A stretch of DNA of 59,529 nucleotides from Cytobacillus firmus NBRC 15306 (GCF_001591465.1 NZ_BCUY01000017.1:1-59529); one strand, 5' to 3'. Shown: positions 39,060-48,911, numbered from the stretch's first letter. Numbers and translations: made by a program. Notes: generated from the letters alone by a model not told the origin.

Positions 39060-39581
39060 TTATTTTGGCATTTTCTGCAAAGACTTATAGTATTGGGCTT
39101 TTTCAGCGTATTCCCTGCTGATCCGTTCCATATCTTTAATATCTTCCGGTGTCAGCTCACGGATCACTTTTGCAGGCCTGCCGAATGCAAGCGTATTGGG
39201 CGGAATTTTCTTTCCCTGCGGAACAAGGCTGCCTGCACCAATAAATGCTCCCTCCCCGATTTCTGCCTGATCTAAGACAATCGAGCCCATTCCAATTAGA
39301 GCTTTCTTGCGGATAATGCAGCTATGAAGGATTACCTGATGGCCTACTGTTACTTCGTCTTCCAGTATCAGCGGGTTATTAGGGCTCTGATGCAGGACGG
39401 AATTGTCCTGGATATTGACCTTCCTGCCGATGATAGTTGGTGCTACATCCCCGCGTATGACGGAGTTGAACCAGATACTGGAATCCTCCCCAATTTCAAC
39501 ATCTCCGGTAATGGTAGTGAAATCTGCAATAAATGCGGATTCTGCAATTTTAGGTTCTTTATCTTTATATGGATAGATCAT
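39060..39581 (-). CDS. ytoA: gamma-class carbonic anhydrase-like hexapeptide-repeat protein YtoA
   Basis: A left-handed beta-helix of the gamma carbonic anhydrase/PaaY family. It has the RGDVAPTIIGRKVNIQDNS block near residue 40, and zinc ligands are suggested by HQSPNN, TVGHQVILHSC and related histidines. ATG 39581 is chosen because AGGAGTG lies just upstream; a longer frame to 39680 has no family equivalent. The 173 aa length matches YtoA. Activity as an anhydrase is not proven for the Bacillus protein. Confidence 0.88.
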   Translation of the reverse strand: MIYPYKDKEPKIAESAFIADFTTITGDVEIGEDSSIWFNSVIRGDVAPTIIGRKVNIQDNSVLHQSPNNPLILEDEVTVGHQVILHSCIIRKKALIGMGSIVLDQAEIGEGAFIGAGSLVPQGKKIPPNTLAFGRPAKVIRELTPEDIKDMERISREYAEKAQYYKSLQKMPK

Positions 39582-39751
39582 GTGTAAACACTCCTGTATA
39601 AGTTGGATTATTTTGATTTTATCATATGAGGCATGATAAACGTTATTTTGGTAAAAGAGTTTTTTAAGGGGCTGATTCATGAACTATTTTTGCATCTAGG
39701 CTATAATATATTTACATAAGATCGTACGTAAAAAGGCAGGGAGGATTGACT

Positions 39752-40555
39752 ATGTGGAAGTGGGAAACTGAAGGAGAGGCAAAAGGCGTTATTGTCATGG
39801 TTCATGGGGCAATGGAGCATCACCGCCGTTATGGCTGGCTGATCGAAATGTGGCGCTTGGCCGGTTTCCATGTCATTATGGGAGATCTTCCCGGCCAGGG
39901 GATGACTTCAAGATCCAGAAGAGGCCATATTGATTCCTTTGATGAATATATCATTGAAGTTAAAGATTGGGTACAGGCTGCCTATGAATTTGAATTGCCG
40001 GTTTTTCTTTTAGGACACAGCATGGGCGGACTGATTGCCATTCGCCTGCTGCAGGAAGAAAGAATGAATCTCGCTGGAGTGATTTTGTCATCCCCATGTT
40101 TAGGTTTGATTCAGCAGCCTTCGAAATTACTGAACTTTTTATCGCTTGGACTCAACTCAGTGATGCCGGGTCTGAAAATGGATGCAGGATTGTCAGTAGA
40201 CATGGCGACGCGGAATCAGGATGTCCTTGATGCTGATTTAAATGATTCACTGTATGTGACAAAAGTTTCGGTCAGATGGTACAGGGAACTTGTTTATGCC
40301 ATAAAGCTGGCCTTTGAGAATCTTGATAAAATCCAGGATGTACCCCTTCTCGTAGTTCAGGGCGGTGATGATAAAATCGTGAATAAAACAACTGTCAGAG
40401 AATGGTTTAACCTTGCGCCTTTCTCAGAAAAAAGGTTCAAAGAGTGGCCAAAGTGCTACCACGAAGTCTTCAATGAACCTGAACGTGAAGAGGTATTTGA
40501 ATATGCGAAGGATTTCGTGAACAGCCAATTAAAGGCGCTGGGTTATGTGGTTTAA
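39752..40555 (+). CDS. ytpA: phospholipase/lysophospholipase YtpA
   Basis: Alpha/beta hydrolase of the monoacylglycerol-lipase type. The nucleophile Ser is in LLGHSMGGLIAI near residue 92, the acid in VVQGGDDKIVN near 210, and the His in CYHEVFNEPERE near 239. In B. subtilis YtpA produces the phospholipid antibiotic bacilysocin, and the resemblance here is high along the whole length (for example VIMGDLPGQGMTSR). GGGAGG precedes ATG 39752 by seven bases. It overlaps or abuts ytpB, as expected for the ytpAB operon. Confidence 0.9.
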   Translation: MWKWETEGEAKGVIVMVHGAMEHHRRYGWLIEMWRLAGFHVIMGDLPGQGMTSRSRRGHIDSFDEYIIEVKDWVQAAYEFELPVFLLGHSMGGLIAIRLLQEERMNLAGVILSSPCLGLIQQPSKLLNFLSLGLNSVMPGLKMDAGLSVDMATRNQDVLDADLNDSLYVTKVSVRWYRELVYAIKLAFENLDKIQDVPLLVVQGGDDKIVNKTTVREWFNLAPFSEKRFKEWPKCYHEVFNEPEREEVFEYAKDFVNSQLKALGYVV

Positions 40556-40607
40556 TGATTTGCTTAAAATATTCACCAGACCTGATCAAAAGGAGGTATC
40601 TGCTGTC

Positions 40608-41702
40608 ATGAGTGTCCCTTCCATGCCAATTAGTCTGATGTCACATGTCTATCGGAAGGTTCTTCCTGCTGTCCATAAGGAGCTTGCATACTGGAAGAGC
40701 CGGGCGGAAGCAATTCCTGATCCGGAGTTAAGAAAGCAGGCTCTTGCCAGCATTGAACATAAAACCTTCCACTGTGAAGGCGGAGCTATTATGTCATTGA
40801 TGGCAAAGGGAAAATATGAAACAGCGATTAAGTTTATTGTCGCTTATCAGACTATCAGTGATTATTTGGACAATCTTTGCGACCGGAGCACCTCGCTTGA
40901 TCCCGGAGATTTTGCCGCACTTCATGAGTCAATGGAGGATGCCCTGGATATTGACGCAGCAGTGAAAAATTATTATCGGCTGAGAAGTGAGCAGGAAGAT
41001 GGAAACTATCTTGCAGATTTAGCAGCATCCTGCAGGGAAGTGCTGTCGAGTCTCGAGCAATATCCCCATATAAAAAGCCATCTGCTTGAATTATGCCGTT
41101 ACTATTGTGATCTGCAAATACATAAGCATGTCGTTGTCGAAGAACGAGTACCCCGTCTGCAAAACTGGTTCCACCAATATCGGTCAGATATACCCGAGAT
41201 GGAATGGTATGAGTTTTCTGCTTGCTCGGGATCGACACTCGGGATATTCTGCCTTGTTTCCTACGCACTGAGAGATGATTTTAAAGAGGAGCATGCGGTG
41301 AATATAAGAAATGGATATTTTCCATACATCCAGGGCCTCCACATTCTGCTTGATTATCTGATTGATCAGGAAGAGGACAAAGCCGGGGGAGACCTGAATT
41401 TCTGCTTTTACTATGAAAGCGAAGAGAAACTGTTTTCGAGATTGAAGCATTTTGTTGCAGAGGCAGACAAGCATACGGAAAAGCTGCCTCATAAACATTT
41501 CCATAAACTGATTAACCGCGGCTTGCTGGGGATCTATCTCTCCGATGATAAGGTCCGGAAGCAGCGGAATGTGAAGAGATTAGCCAAAAGCATGATCAGA
41601 GCAGGCGGAATGGTGAGCTATTTTTTTTATATGAACGGAAGAGCTTACCGGACAGTGCAGAAGATGATGCCTTCCGGATTTGCAAAAGCCTTTGTGAAAT
41701 AA
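40608..41702 (+). CDS. ytpB: tetraprenyl-beta-curcumene synthase YtpB
   Basis: Unusual large-terpene (C35) cyclase of Bacillus that cyclises heptaprenyl diphosphate toward sesquarterpenes. Key blocks are KTFHCEGGAIMSLMAKGKYE near residue 50 and FIVAYQTISDYLDNLCDRST near 75, where the Asp-rich DYLDNLCD replaces a classical DDxxD. I set the start at ATG 40608, ten bases after AAGGAGGT. ATG 40545 overlaps the ytpA stop but lacks a good site. The 364 aa length is normal. Co-transcribed with ytpA; heat and spore roles are known for B. subtilis. Confidence 0.88.
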   Translation: MSVPSMPISLMSHVYRKVLPAVHKELAYWKSRAEAIPDPELRKQALASIEHKTFHCEGGAIMSLMAKGKYETAIKFIVAYQTISDYLDNLCDRSTSLDPGDFAALHESMEDALDIDAAVKNYYRLRSEQEDGNYLADLAASCREVLSSLEQYPHIKSHLLELCRYYCDLQIHKHVVVEERVPRLQNWFHQYRSDIPEMEWYEFSACSGSTLGIFCLVSYALRDDFKEEHAVNIRNGYFPYIQGLHILLDYLIDQEEDKAGGDLNFCFYYESEEKLFSRLKHFVAEADKHTEKLPHKHFHKLINRGLLGIYLSDDKVRKQRNVKRLAKSMIRAGGMVSYFFYMNGRAYRTVQKMMPSGFAKAFVK

Positions 41703-41704
41703 TT

Positions 41705-41731
41705 AAAAGCCTGCAATTTTTTTGCAGGCTT

Positions 41732-41733
<2 letters not shown>
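41705..41733. terminator. bidirectional terminator between ytpB and ytqB
   Basis: AAAAGCCTGCA pairs perfectly with TGCAGGCTTTT around a T-rich loop. Confidence 0.9.
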
Positions 41734-43269
<1,536 letters not shown>

Positions 43270-43472
43270 AATTATCCCTCCTTAATCAAAGAGTAAACTA
43301 TATGGTGAAAATCATTATGAGTGCTTTCATAAAATTAATCTTATCATGACGCAAAACCTTATAAAAGGGGAATTGGCAGGAAATACAGTGGTAAGGATTA
43401 CGGAAAAATGAACAAACTAATTCATGAAGCATGCAAGCTTCTATACCCATTCTTCAAGGAGGGGAACATACC

Positions 43473-43736
43473 ATGGCAACCCGTGAATCAATGGATACAC
43501 TCCTTCAGCAGTGTGAGGATGCAATCCGTTTTGCGCAGGAGCAGTTTGAATCGGGAAGAACGCAGGAGCATTACAATGATTTTGAATACTCCAATGCGCT
43601 TCAGTCTTTGGAAGCTGCTTATAATGATATAACCCAGATGGCCCATAGCGCCAACTCCCAGCAGCGGGAACAGCTTCATCGCATGAGGCTCCAGCTGCAG
43701 CAGCTCCAAAATCAGATGATAATTCTTCCTCATTAA
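43473..43736 (+). CDS. ytzC: DUF2524 protein YtzC
   Basis: An 87-residue, fully helical, Gln-rich protein (ATRESMDTLLQQCEDAIRFA at the start and QQREQLHRMRLQLQQLQNQM near the end), matching B. subtilis YtzC. Function unknown. ATG 43473 is preceded by AAGGAGGGG; an upstream frame from 43431 has no site. The next small gene begins 14 bases after its stop. Confidence 0.88.
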   Translation: MATRESMDTLLQQCEDAIRFAQEQFESGRTQEHYNDFEYSNALQSLEAAYNDITQMAHSANSQQREQLHRMRLQLQQLQNQMIILPH

Positions 43737-43750
43737 GGAGTGGTCCACAG

Positions 43751-43933
43751 ATGGTAAAAAAGCGATCAAAACAAAACAATCCGGAACAAAAGACCCGCAA
43801 TGGCGCCAATAACCAGGATGTTGAATTTGGCCGGGACTTCGACGCGGTAAAGCAGTCGAAAAAGAACTATGAAAAATCAGGCGGACAGCCTGTTAAATCG
43901 AAATTTCATCCTGAACCGGAACAATCTTCATAA
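43751..43933 (+). CDS. small basic hydrophilic protein, possibly a gamma-type SASP relative
   Basis: A 60-residue protein rich in Lys, Asn, Gln and Ser, with no hydrophobic core. The middle reads NQDVEFGRDFDAVKQSKKN, which resembles the TEFASETDAQQVRKQN repeat of gamma-type small acid-soluble spore proteins in spacing and composition. It does not have an exact protease-cleavage motif. It also recalls YfhD-like proteins (DVEF plus acidic). Start ATG after AAGGAG, 14 bases behind ytzC, so co-transcribed. A strong terminator follows. Confidence 0.6.
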   Translation: MVKKRSKQNNPEQKTRNGANNQDVEFGRDFDAVKQSKKNYEKSGGQPVKSKFHPEPEQSS

Positions 43934-43944
43934 ATAATTATGGC

Positions 43945-43975
43945 AAAGCCCCGATCCACTGAGGATCGGGGCTTT
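43945..43975 (+). terminator. terminator of the ytzC operon
   Basis: AAAGCCCCGATC pairs perfectly with GATCGGGGCTTT, loop CACTGA. Confidence 0.9.
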
Positions 43976-44158
43976 ACTTTTATGAAATCTTTATAGCAGC
44001 TTCAAGTGAAAAAGAAGAAGTATTCTGTCTATTAAAATCGATTGAAAACCTATTGCAAGGACAGGAAAAACCGACTAAAATTATTTTGGATTTCGAAATA
44101 GTGTCCGGAAGATAATGTACCGGCTAAACATAAAAAATACGAAAAGGGGCGTTATCTT

Positions 44159-45340
44159 ATGCCGCGGACCTTATGGCTTTTAACTATTGGGATGGCAGTG
44201 AATGTAACCGGATCTTCTTTTTTGTGGCCTCTTAATACAATCTACATTCATGACCACTTAGGAAAATCCTTATCGGTAGCCGGCCTGGTTCTAATGGTGA
44301 ACGCAGCTGCCAGTGTCGCAGGAAATTTAATTGGGGGAAGCCTCTATGATAAAATAGGCGGCTATCGTTCGATTCTACTTGGAATTGTCATCACGGTAAT
44401 GGCACTCCTCGGCTTGACCTTTTGGCATGGCTGGCCTGCATATGTGGTATTTCTTACCTTTGTCGGATTTGGGTCCGGGATTGTTTTTCCTTCTATGTTT
44501 GCGATGGCGGGATCAGTATGGAAAGAAGGTGGACGCAAAGCCTTCAATGCCATCTATGTAGCCCAGAATGCCGGTGTTGCCATTGGTGCTGCTCTTGGAG
44601 GTCTTGTGGCCTCGTACTCTTTTCAGTTAATCTTTCTGGCCAATACTGTCATGTATATCATTTTTTTATTGATCGCTGTTTGTGGCTACAGGGGAATAAA
44701 TACAGTTTCCGGTCAGCAGACCTCCATCCTTCAGGAAAATGGGATGGTTAAAAATCATACCAAGCTTTATGCGCTGCTCATATTATGTGTGGGCTATTTA
44801 TTGTGCTGGGTCGGATATGTACAATGGCAATCGACAATTGCCGCCTATACACAGGAGCTGAACATTTCTTTAAAGCAATACAGTTTGCTGTGGACTATTA
44901 ATGGAGCCCTGATTGTATTGGGGCAGCCGGTTATCAGTGCAATGGTCAAATGGTTTAAAACATTAAAGGTTCAGATGGTCGCTGGAATGGTTATATTTAT
45001 TGGCTCGTTTGCTGCTGCGGCGATCGCAGAACAGTTCTCCGCATTTGTCACTAGTATGGTTATTCTGACAATAGGCGAAATGCTGATATGGCCAGCTGTT
45101 CCGACCATTGCCAACCAGCTTGCTCCTAAAGGGAGGGAAGGGTTTTACCAGGGAATCGTAAACAGTACAGCTACAGGCGGAAGGATGATCGGCCCTTTAC
45201 TGGGGGGAATTCTGGTTGACCTATATGGAATCTCCATGCTGTTTGCTGTATTGATGGTTCTATTTGTTTTTGCCATTCTGACGACTCTTGTATATGACCG
45301 GAAATTAAAGGAGGCTAAAGAATTGGCGCATGCTTCATAA
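44159..45340 (+). CDS. yttB: MFS transporter YttB
   Basis: A 393-residue major-facilitator protein with about twelve hydrophobic segments. The loop 2-3 motif appears as GGSLYDKIGGYRS near residue 60. The membrane-pore segment GPLLGGILVDLYG near residue 342 is in the second half. YttB in B. subtilis is a putative multidrug-type exporter; the substrate is unknown. ATG 44159 follows a GGGG-containing leader. It has its own terminator. Confidence 0.85.
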   Translation: MPRTLWLLTIGMAVNVTGSSFLWPLNTIYIHDHLGKSLSVAGLVLMVNAAASVAGNLIGGSLYDKIGGYRSILLGIVITVMALLGLTFWHGWPAYVVFLTFVGFGSGIVFPSMFAMAGSVWKEGGRKAFNAIYVAQNAGVAIGAALGGLVASYSFQLIFLANTVMYIIFLLIAVCGYRGINTVSGQQTSILQENGMVKNHTKLYALLILCVGYLLCWVGYVQWQSTIAAYTQELNISLKQYSLLWTINGALIVLGQPVISAMVKWFKTLKVQMVAGMVIFIGSFAAAAIAEQFSAFVTSMVILTIGEMLIWPAVPTIANQLAPKGREGFYQGIVNSTATGGRMIGPLLGGILVDLYGISMLFAVLMVLFVFAILTTLVYDRKLKEAKELAHAS

Positions 45341-45357
45341 GAAAAAGCGGAAGAATG

Positions 45358-45388
45358 AAACCTGCAGTTTTGAGCTGCAGGTTTTTTT
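45358..45388. terminator. terminator of yttB
   Basis: AAACCTGCAG pairs perfectly with CTGCAGGTTT, followed by TTTTG; it lies between convergent genes. Confidence 0.9.
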
Positions 45389-45404
45389 GTTTCTTGTAAT
45401 TAAT

Positions 45405-45764
45405 TTAACCTGCGCTTTCAAGAGAGTTCTCTTTTTGGTTAGTGCAAAACACAACCTCATTGAAAAAGCTTTTCAGAATCAGCCATCTCGCCGGATAAGT
45501 ATCGATAAAGTCTTCAAGAATCTCTTCAGAATAAAGAAGCAGGATATCCAGATCTTTCTTCTTTTGCTTCAAATCATACAATAGGGCATGCGGAATGGTG
45601 TAATAGTCATTAAGCTGCCATTGGTTTAGCTTCACTGTATAAATATTATGGTTCTCAATATAGGATTCCAGTGCCTGTTTTTGCAGCTGAATACATTCCT
45701 CTTTGGACTTGTTTAAGTATTGCCAGTGAGGATTGATCAGATATATGCCTTTCAGCTGAAACAC
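45405..45764 (-). CDS. hypothetical protein, 119 aa
   Basis: Unrecognised soluble protein with alternating aromatic/acidic stretches (WQLNDYYTIPHALLYDLKQK, LLLYSEEILEDFIDTY). The frame opens at GTG 45764, but the only ribosome site, GGGAGG, directly abuts that GTG. A CTG at 45755 is eight bases away and gives a sensible beginning (KGIYLINPHW). A rare CTG start is therefore possible. It is divergent from the sigma-54 activator gene and shares its 140-base upstream region. Confidence 0.6.
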   Translation of the reverse strand: MFQLKGIYLINPHWQYLNKSKEECIQLQKQALESYIENHNIYTVKLNQWQLNDYYTIPHALLYDLKQKKKDLDILLLYSEEILEDFIDTYPARWLILKSFFNEVVFCTNQKENSLESAG

Positions 45765-45901
45765 CTCCCATGTCTGTGCCGATTACTAATGGTATGGACA
45801 GTAAAAGCAATAAGAATACCCATAGAAATGAATTTGTTGTCAGAAAAATATGATAAAATAGTGATTATAATAGTAGAATGTCCTAAATGAGGGGATCAAA
45901 A

Positions 45902-47263
45902 GTGAAAAGTGCATTATTTGATTTGCCTGTTCAAATGGTTGAAACCATTGTAGAAAACGCCTTTGGATGGCTTGTAGTTGTGAATAAAGAAGGAACGATC
46001 ATTTACATTAATAAAAATTATTGCGATTTTCTTGAGGTGGAGAGGGAGCAGGTTCTGGGGAAGCATGTTTCCGGGATTATTGAAAATTCACGTATGCATA
46101 TAGTGGCAGAATCGGGAAAGGAAGAAATTGCGGATCTGCAATTTATAAGAGGCAACTATATGATAGCAAACCGCATTCCCATTTTTTCTGATGGCGAGGT
46201 AATTGGCGCATTCGGGACTGTTTTTTTTAGAGATACAAAGGAATGGATGCAGATGAACAGCCATGTAAAGAGCATGCTCACAAAAATCCAGAACTATATC
46301 CAGGGAATTGATCCAAGTGTAAAATACAGCCTCGATGATATATTGGGAAGCTCAAGACAGATTCACAGCCTGAAAGAAAAGGTGAAAATGGTGGCAGCCA
46401 GTGATATTTCCGTTTTAATCCGCGGGGAAAGCGGGACCGGCAAAGAACTGTTTGCCCACAGCATTCATCAGCTCAGCAACAGGAGCCACCAGCCTTTTGT
46501 AAAAATTAACTGCGGAGCCATTCCTGAACATCTTCTGGAGTCTGAACTGTTTGGCTATGAAGAGGGAGCTTTTACAGGAGCGAAAAAGGGCGGTAAAAAA
46601 GGAAAATTTCAGCTCGCAGATGGAGGGACCTTGTTTTTGGATGAAATCGGGGATATGCCGCTTAATATGCAGGTGAAGCTTTTGCGTGCCCTGCAGGAAG
46701 GCGAGATTGAAAGCGTTGGTTCAACTTCTCCGGTTAAAGTGGATGTCCGGATTATTGCTGCAACTAATAGACCGCTTGAAAAAATGATGGAGGAAAAGCG
46801 TTTTAGGGAGGATTTATTTTATCGGATTAATGTGGTGCCGTTCATGGTTCCTTCTTTGCGCGACAGGATGGAAGACTTACCTCTTCTAATCGACAGCTTT
46901 ATCAAGAAAATAACGAAAAAATCGGGAAAGAGAATAAGTGAAATTGAAGAGGAAGTCATAGAAAAGTTTCAACAATACAGATGGCCCGGAAATATCAGGG
47001 AGCTTGAAAATGTAATCGAGGCATCCATTCACCTGACAAGCAATGAAACTATCACTACAGAATCATTGCCGGATTATATGAAAGAAACTGCTGTATATCC
47101 AGTTGGAAAAAAGAATTTGAAGGATATTCTGGAAGAAACAGAGAAGCGGATTCTGTCACAAAGCTTGAGCAAATATAATAATGACCGAATAGCAGCTGCA
47201 AACGCTCTTGGCATCAGTAAATCATCCATGTACGAAAAGTTAAAGAAATATGGAATTGTATAG
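45902..47263 (+). CDS. PAS-domain sigma-54-dependent transcriptional activator
   Basis: Bacterial enhancer-binding protein. An N-terminal PAS sensor (about residues 12-115, FGWLVVVNKEGTIIYINKNY) is followed by an AAA+ domain with Walker A GESGTGKE near 175, the sigma-54-contact loop GAFTGA near 235, Walker B FLDEIGD near 262, and an arginine-finger region. It ends in a Fis-type helix-turn-helix (NDRIAAANALGISKSSMYEK, about 430-448). The start is GTG 45902, behind GAGGGG. Three near-identical palindromes and a -24/-12 promoter lie just downstream, so it very probably activates the next two genes with SigL. The PAS ligand is unknown. Confidence 0.93.
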   Translation: MKSALFDLPVQMVETIVENAFGWLVVVNKEGTIIYINKNYCDFLEVEREQVLGKHVSGIIENSRMHIVAESGKEEIADLQFIRGNYMIANRIPIFSDGEVIGAFGTVFFRDTKEWMQMNSHVKSMLTKIQNYIQGIDPSVKYSLDDILGSSRQIHSLKEKVKMVAASDISVLIRGESGTGKELFAHSIHQLSNRSHQPFVKINCGAIPEHLLESELFGYEEGAFTGAKKGGKKGKFQLADGGTLFLDEIGDMPLNMQVKLLRALQEGEIESVGSTSPVKVDVRIIAATNRPLEKMMEEKRFREDLFYRINVVPFMVPSLRDRMEDLPLLIDSFIKKITKKSGKRISEIEEEVIEKFQQYRWPGNIRELENVIEASIHLTSNETITTESLPDYMKETAVYPVGKKNLKDILEETEKRILSQSLSKYNNDRIAAANALGISKSSMYEKLKKYGIV

Positions 47264-47273
47264 GTTTAAAAAG

Positions 47274-47288
47274 TCCAGAAATCCGGAA
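47274..47288. promoter_or_regulatory. candidate activator site 1
   Basis: TCCAGAAATCCGGAA: one of three copies of an imperfect palindrome with the shared form TCCAGAA-N-TCYGGA. It lies about 183 bases upstream of the -24 element. Confidence 0.55.
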
Positions 47289-47292
47289 TGTA

Positions 47293-47308
47293 TTCCAGAA
47301 TTCTGGAC
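47293..47308. promoter_or_regulatory. candidate activator site 2
   Basis: TTCCAGAATTCTGGAC contains TCCAGAATTCTGGA, a perfect 14-base palindrome. It starts 19 bases after site 1, about two helical turns. Confidence 0.65.
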
Positions 47309-47405
47309 CTTTTTGATTCTAGGAATCTTTAATGCTGATAACCCTCTGTCAGACGGAATTATCAGAAAACTAGTCTATTAAATTTGAGGACTTGCTCCCT
47401 GCTGG

Positions 47406-47421
47406 TTCCAGAATTCCGGAA
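47406..47421. promoter_or_regulatory. candidate activator site 3
   Basis: TTCCAGAATTCCGGAA, nearly the same palindrome as site 2, about 50 bases upstream of the -24 element. Confidence 0.65.
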
Positions 47422-47470
47422 AAATAGTTCGTTAAAAGTTCACCAAGCCTTTACCCACAAGCAGTTAGGG

Positions 47471-47488
47471 TTGGCACACTTCTTGCAT
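47471..47488 (+). promoter_or_regulatory. sigma-54 (SigL) -24/-12 promoter
   Basis: TTGGCAC at 47471-47477, five bases, TTGCAT at 47483-47488: a full match to the YTGGCAC-N5-TTGCW consensus. It stands about 100 bases before the permease start codon. Confidence 0.93.
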
Positions 47489-47520
47489 TAAATTTTCACA
47501 GCAAGTTATTTTTCTATTCT

Positions 47521-47537
47521 TTCGCAAACGTTTACAA
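47521..47537. promoter_or_regulatory. candidate cre (CcpA) site
   Basis: TTCGCAAACGTTTACAA. On the minus strand it reads TGTAAACGTTTGCG, matching the cre consensus TGWAANCGNTNWCA except at the last base or two. It lies about 25-40 bases after the expected transcript start, a position where CcpA blocks elongation. Confidence 0.6.
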
Positions 47538-47591
47538 AAAGGGGGGATGACAAGTTTATTTTCTTACATTTAAAACAAAGGGGGAAATGAA

Positions 47592-48911
47592 ATGCTAAGT
47601 ATGATTGGGTTAATAGGCGGGCTTGCGCTTCTGATTTACCTGACGATGCGGGGAATGAACCTGCTGGTGGTCGGTCCGTTATCTGCGCTCTTTGTAGCAC
47701 TTTTTAGCGGTATGCCTTTATTTCCGCAGCTGGCAGGCGAAGGAGAGGCCAACTTGGTCGGGAACTATATGTCCGGCTTTTCAGGATTTGTCACATCATG
47801 GTATCTGATGTTCCTATTGGGAGCTATTTTTGGAAAGGTAATGGAGGATAGCGGTGCGGCTGACAGTGTATCCAAAATGGTCGTGGATAAACTTGGGATG
47901 AAATATGCCGTTCTTGCCATTGTCGCGTCCTGTGCCATTTTAACTTATGGCGGAGTCAGTTTATTCGTTGTTGCTTTCTCTGTATACCCAATGGCGTTGA
48001 GTTTATTTAAGCAGGCAAATCTGCCGAGAAGATTTATCCCTGCGGCACTAGCCTTTGGATCTGTAACATTTACGATGACTTCTGCAGGTTCACCTGAAAT
48101 TCAAAACTGGATTCCGATTGAATTCCTTGGAACGACTCCATATGCGGGCTGGGAAGTCAGTTTAATTGTGGCTGTGTTCATGATGATCTTCGGCTACTGG
48201 TGGCTGAAGCGCATGATTACCAAGGCTGTAAACAAAGGAGAAACCTTTGAATCCCGCAAGCAGGATCCTGTAACAGAAAATAAGGATTTACCGCATCCGA
48301 TTATGGGTGTTGTACCATTAGTTGTGGTTTTAATTATTTCCTTCGTTTTTCATGATTCACTTGCACAATCTGCACTTATTCTTGCCTTGCTGGGTGGAGT
48401 CATTGCCACATATCTATTGAACCGAAAATATTTCACTAATTTCTGGAATGCTGTGTCTGATGGAACATTAGGTGCATTGATCGCTATAGGCAATACGGCT
48501 GCTGTCGTAGGGTTTGGCGGCGTAGCAAAAGCAGTGCCTGCATTTGCCACAGCAGTTGATTGGATGACGAGCATTCCTGGCAGTCCGCTGATAGGCGGTG
48601 CCATAGCAGTAAGTGTGATCGCCGGGATGACTGGCTCAGCTTCAGGCGGCCAGGCAATCGCACTGCCAATTCTGGCCCCGCATTATATGGACATGGGCGT
48701 TAATGCAGAAGCCCTGCACAGAACGGTTGCCATTTCTTCCGGAGCCCTGGACTCTTTGCCGCATAATGGCTATGTTGTTACCACTGTACGGGCAATCTGC
48801 GGTGAAACCCACCAGGCTGCATATGGCGCAGTGGCTGCTGTTACGGTAATTGTCCCGCTTATCGGAGTTGCGATTGCGATTATCCTGTTCTCACTTGGGC
48901 TGGGAATCTAA
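47592..48911 (+). CDS. GntP-family permease for a short organic acid
   Basis: A 439-residue membrane protein with about 12-13 hydrophobic segments, of the GntP/YxjC type (YTMRGMNLLVVGPLSALFVA-like N-terminus, GGVSLFVVAFSVYPMA near residue 120, and GSASGGQAIALPILAPHYMD near 345). The family carries gluconate and, in the YxjC branch, hydroxybutyrate or related short acids. The neighbouring dehydrogenase points to 3-hydroxybutyrate. GGGGG lies before ATG 47592. First gene behind the sigma-54 promoter. Confidence 0.85.
   Translation: MLSMIGLIGGLALLIYLTMRGMNLLVVGPLSALFVALFSGMPLFPQLAGEGEANLVGNYMSGFSGFVTSWYLMFLLGAIFGKVMEDSGAADSVSKMVVDKLGMKYAVLAIVASCAILTYGGVSLFVVAFSVYPMALSLFKQANLPRRFIPAALAFGSVTFTMTSAGSPEIQNWIPIEFLGTTPYAGWEVSLIVAVFMMIFGYWWLKRMITKAVNKGETFESRKQDPVTENKDLPHPIMGVVPLVVVLIISFVFHDSLAQSALILALLGGVIATYLLNRKYFTNFWNAVSDGTLGALIAIGNTAAVVGFGGVAKAVPAFATAVDWMTSIPGSPLIGGAIAVSVIAGMTGSASGGQAIALPILAPHYMDMGVNAEALHRTVAISSGALDSLPHNGYVVTTVRAICGETHQAAYGAVAAVTVIVPLIGVAIAIILFSLGLGI

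Larger units (their letters stand above)
47268..47315 (+). terminator. terminator after the activator gene, made of two palindromic sites
   Basis: AAAAGTCCAGAA near 47270 can pair with TTCTGGACCTTTTT near 47301, giving a long stem followed by T residues. The arms also contain two copies of the candidate activator site, so the same bases may serve as DNA operator and RNA terminator. Confidence 0.65.
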
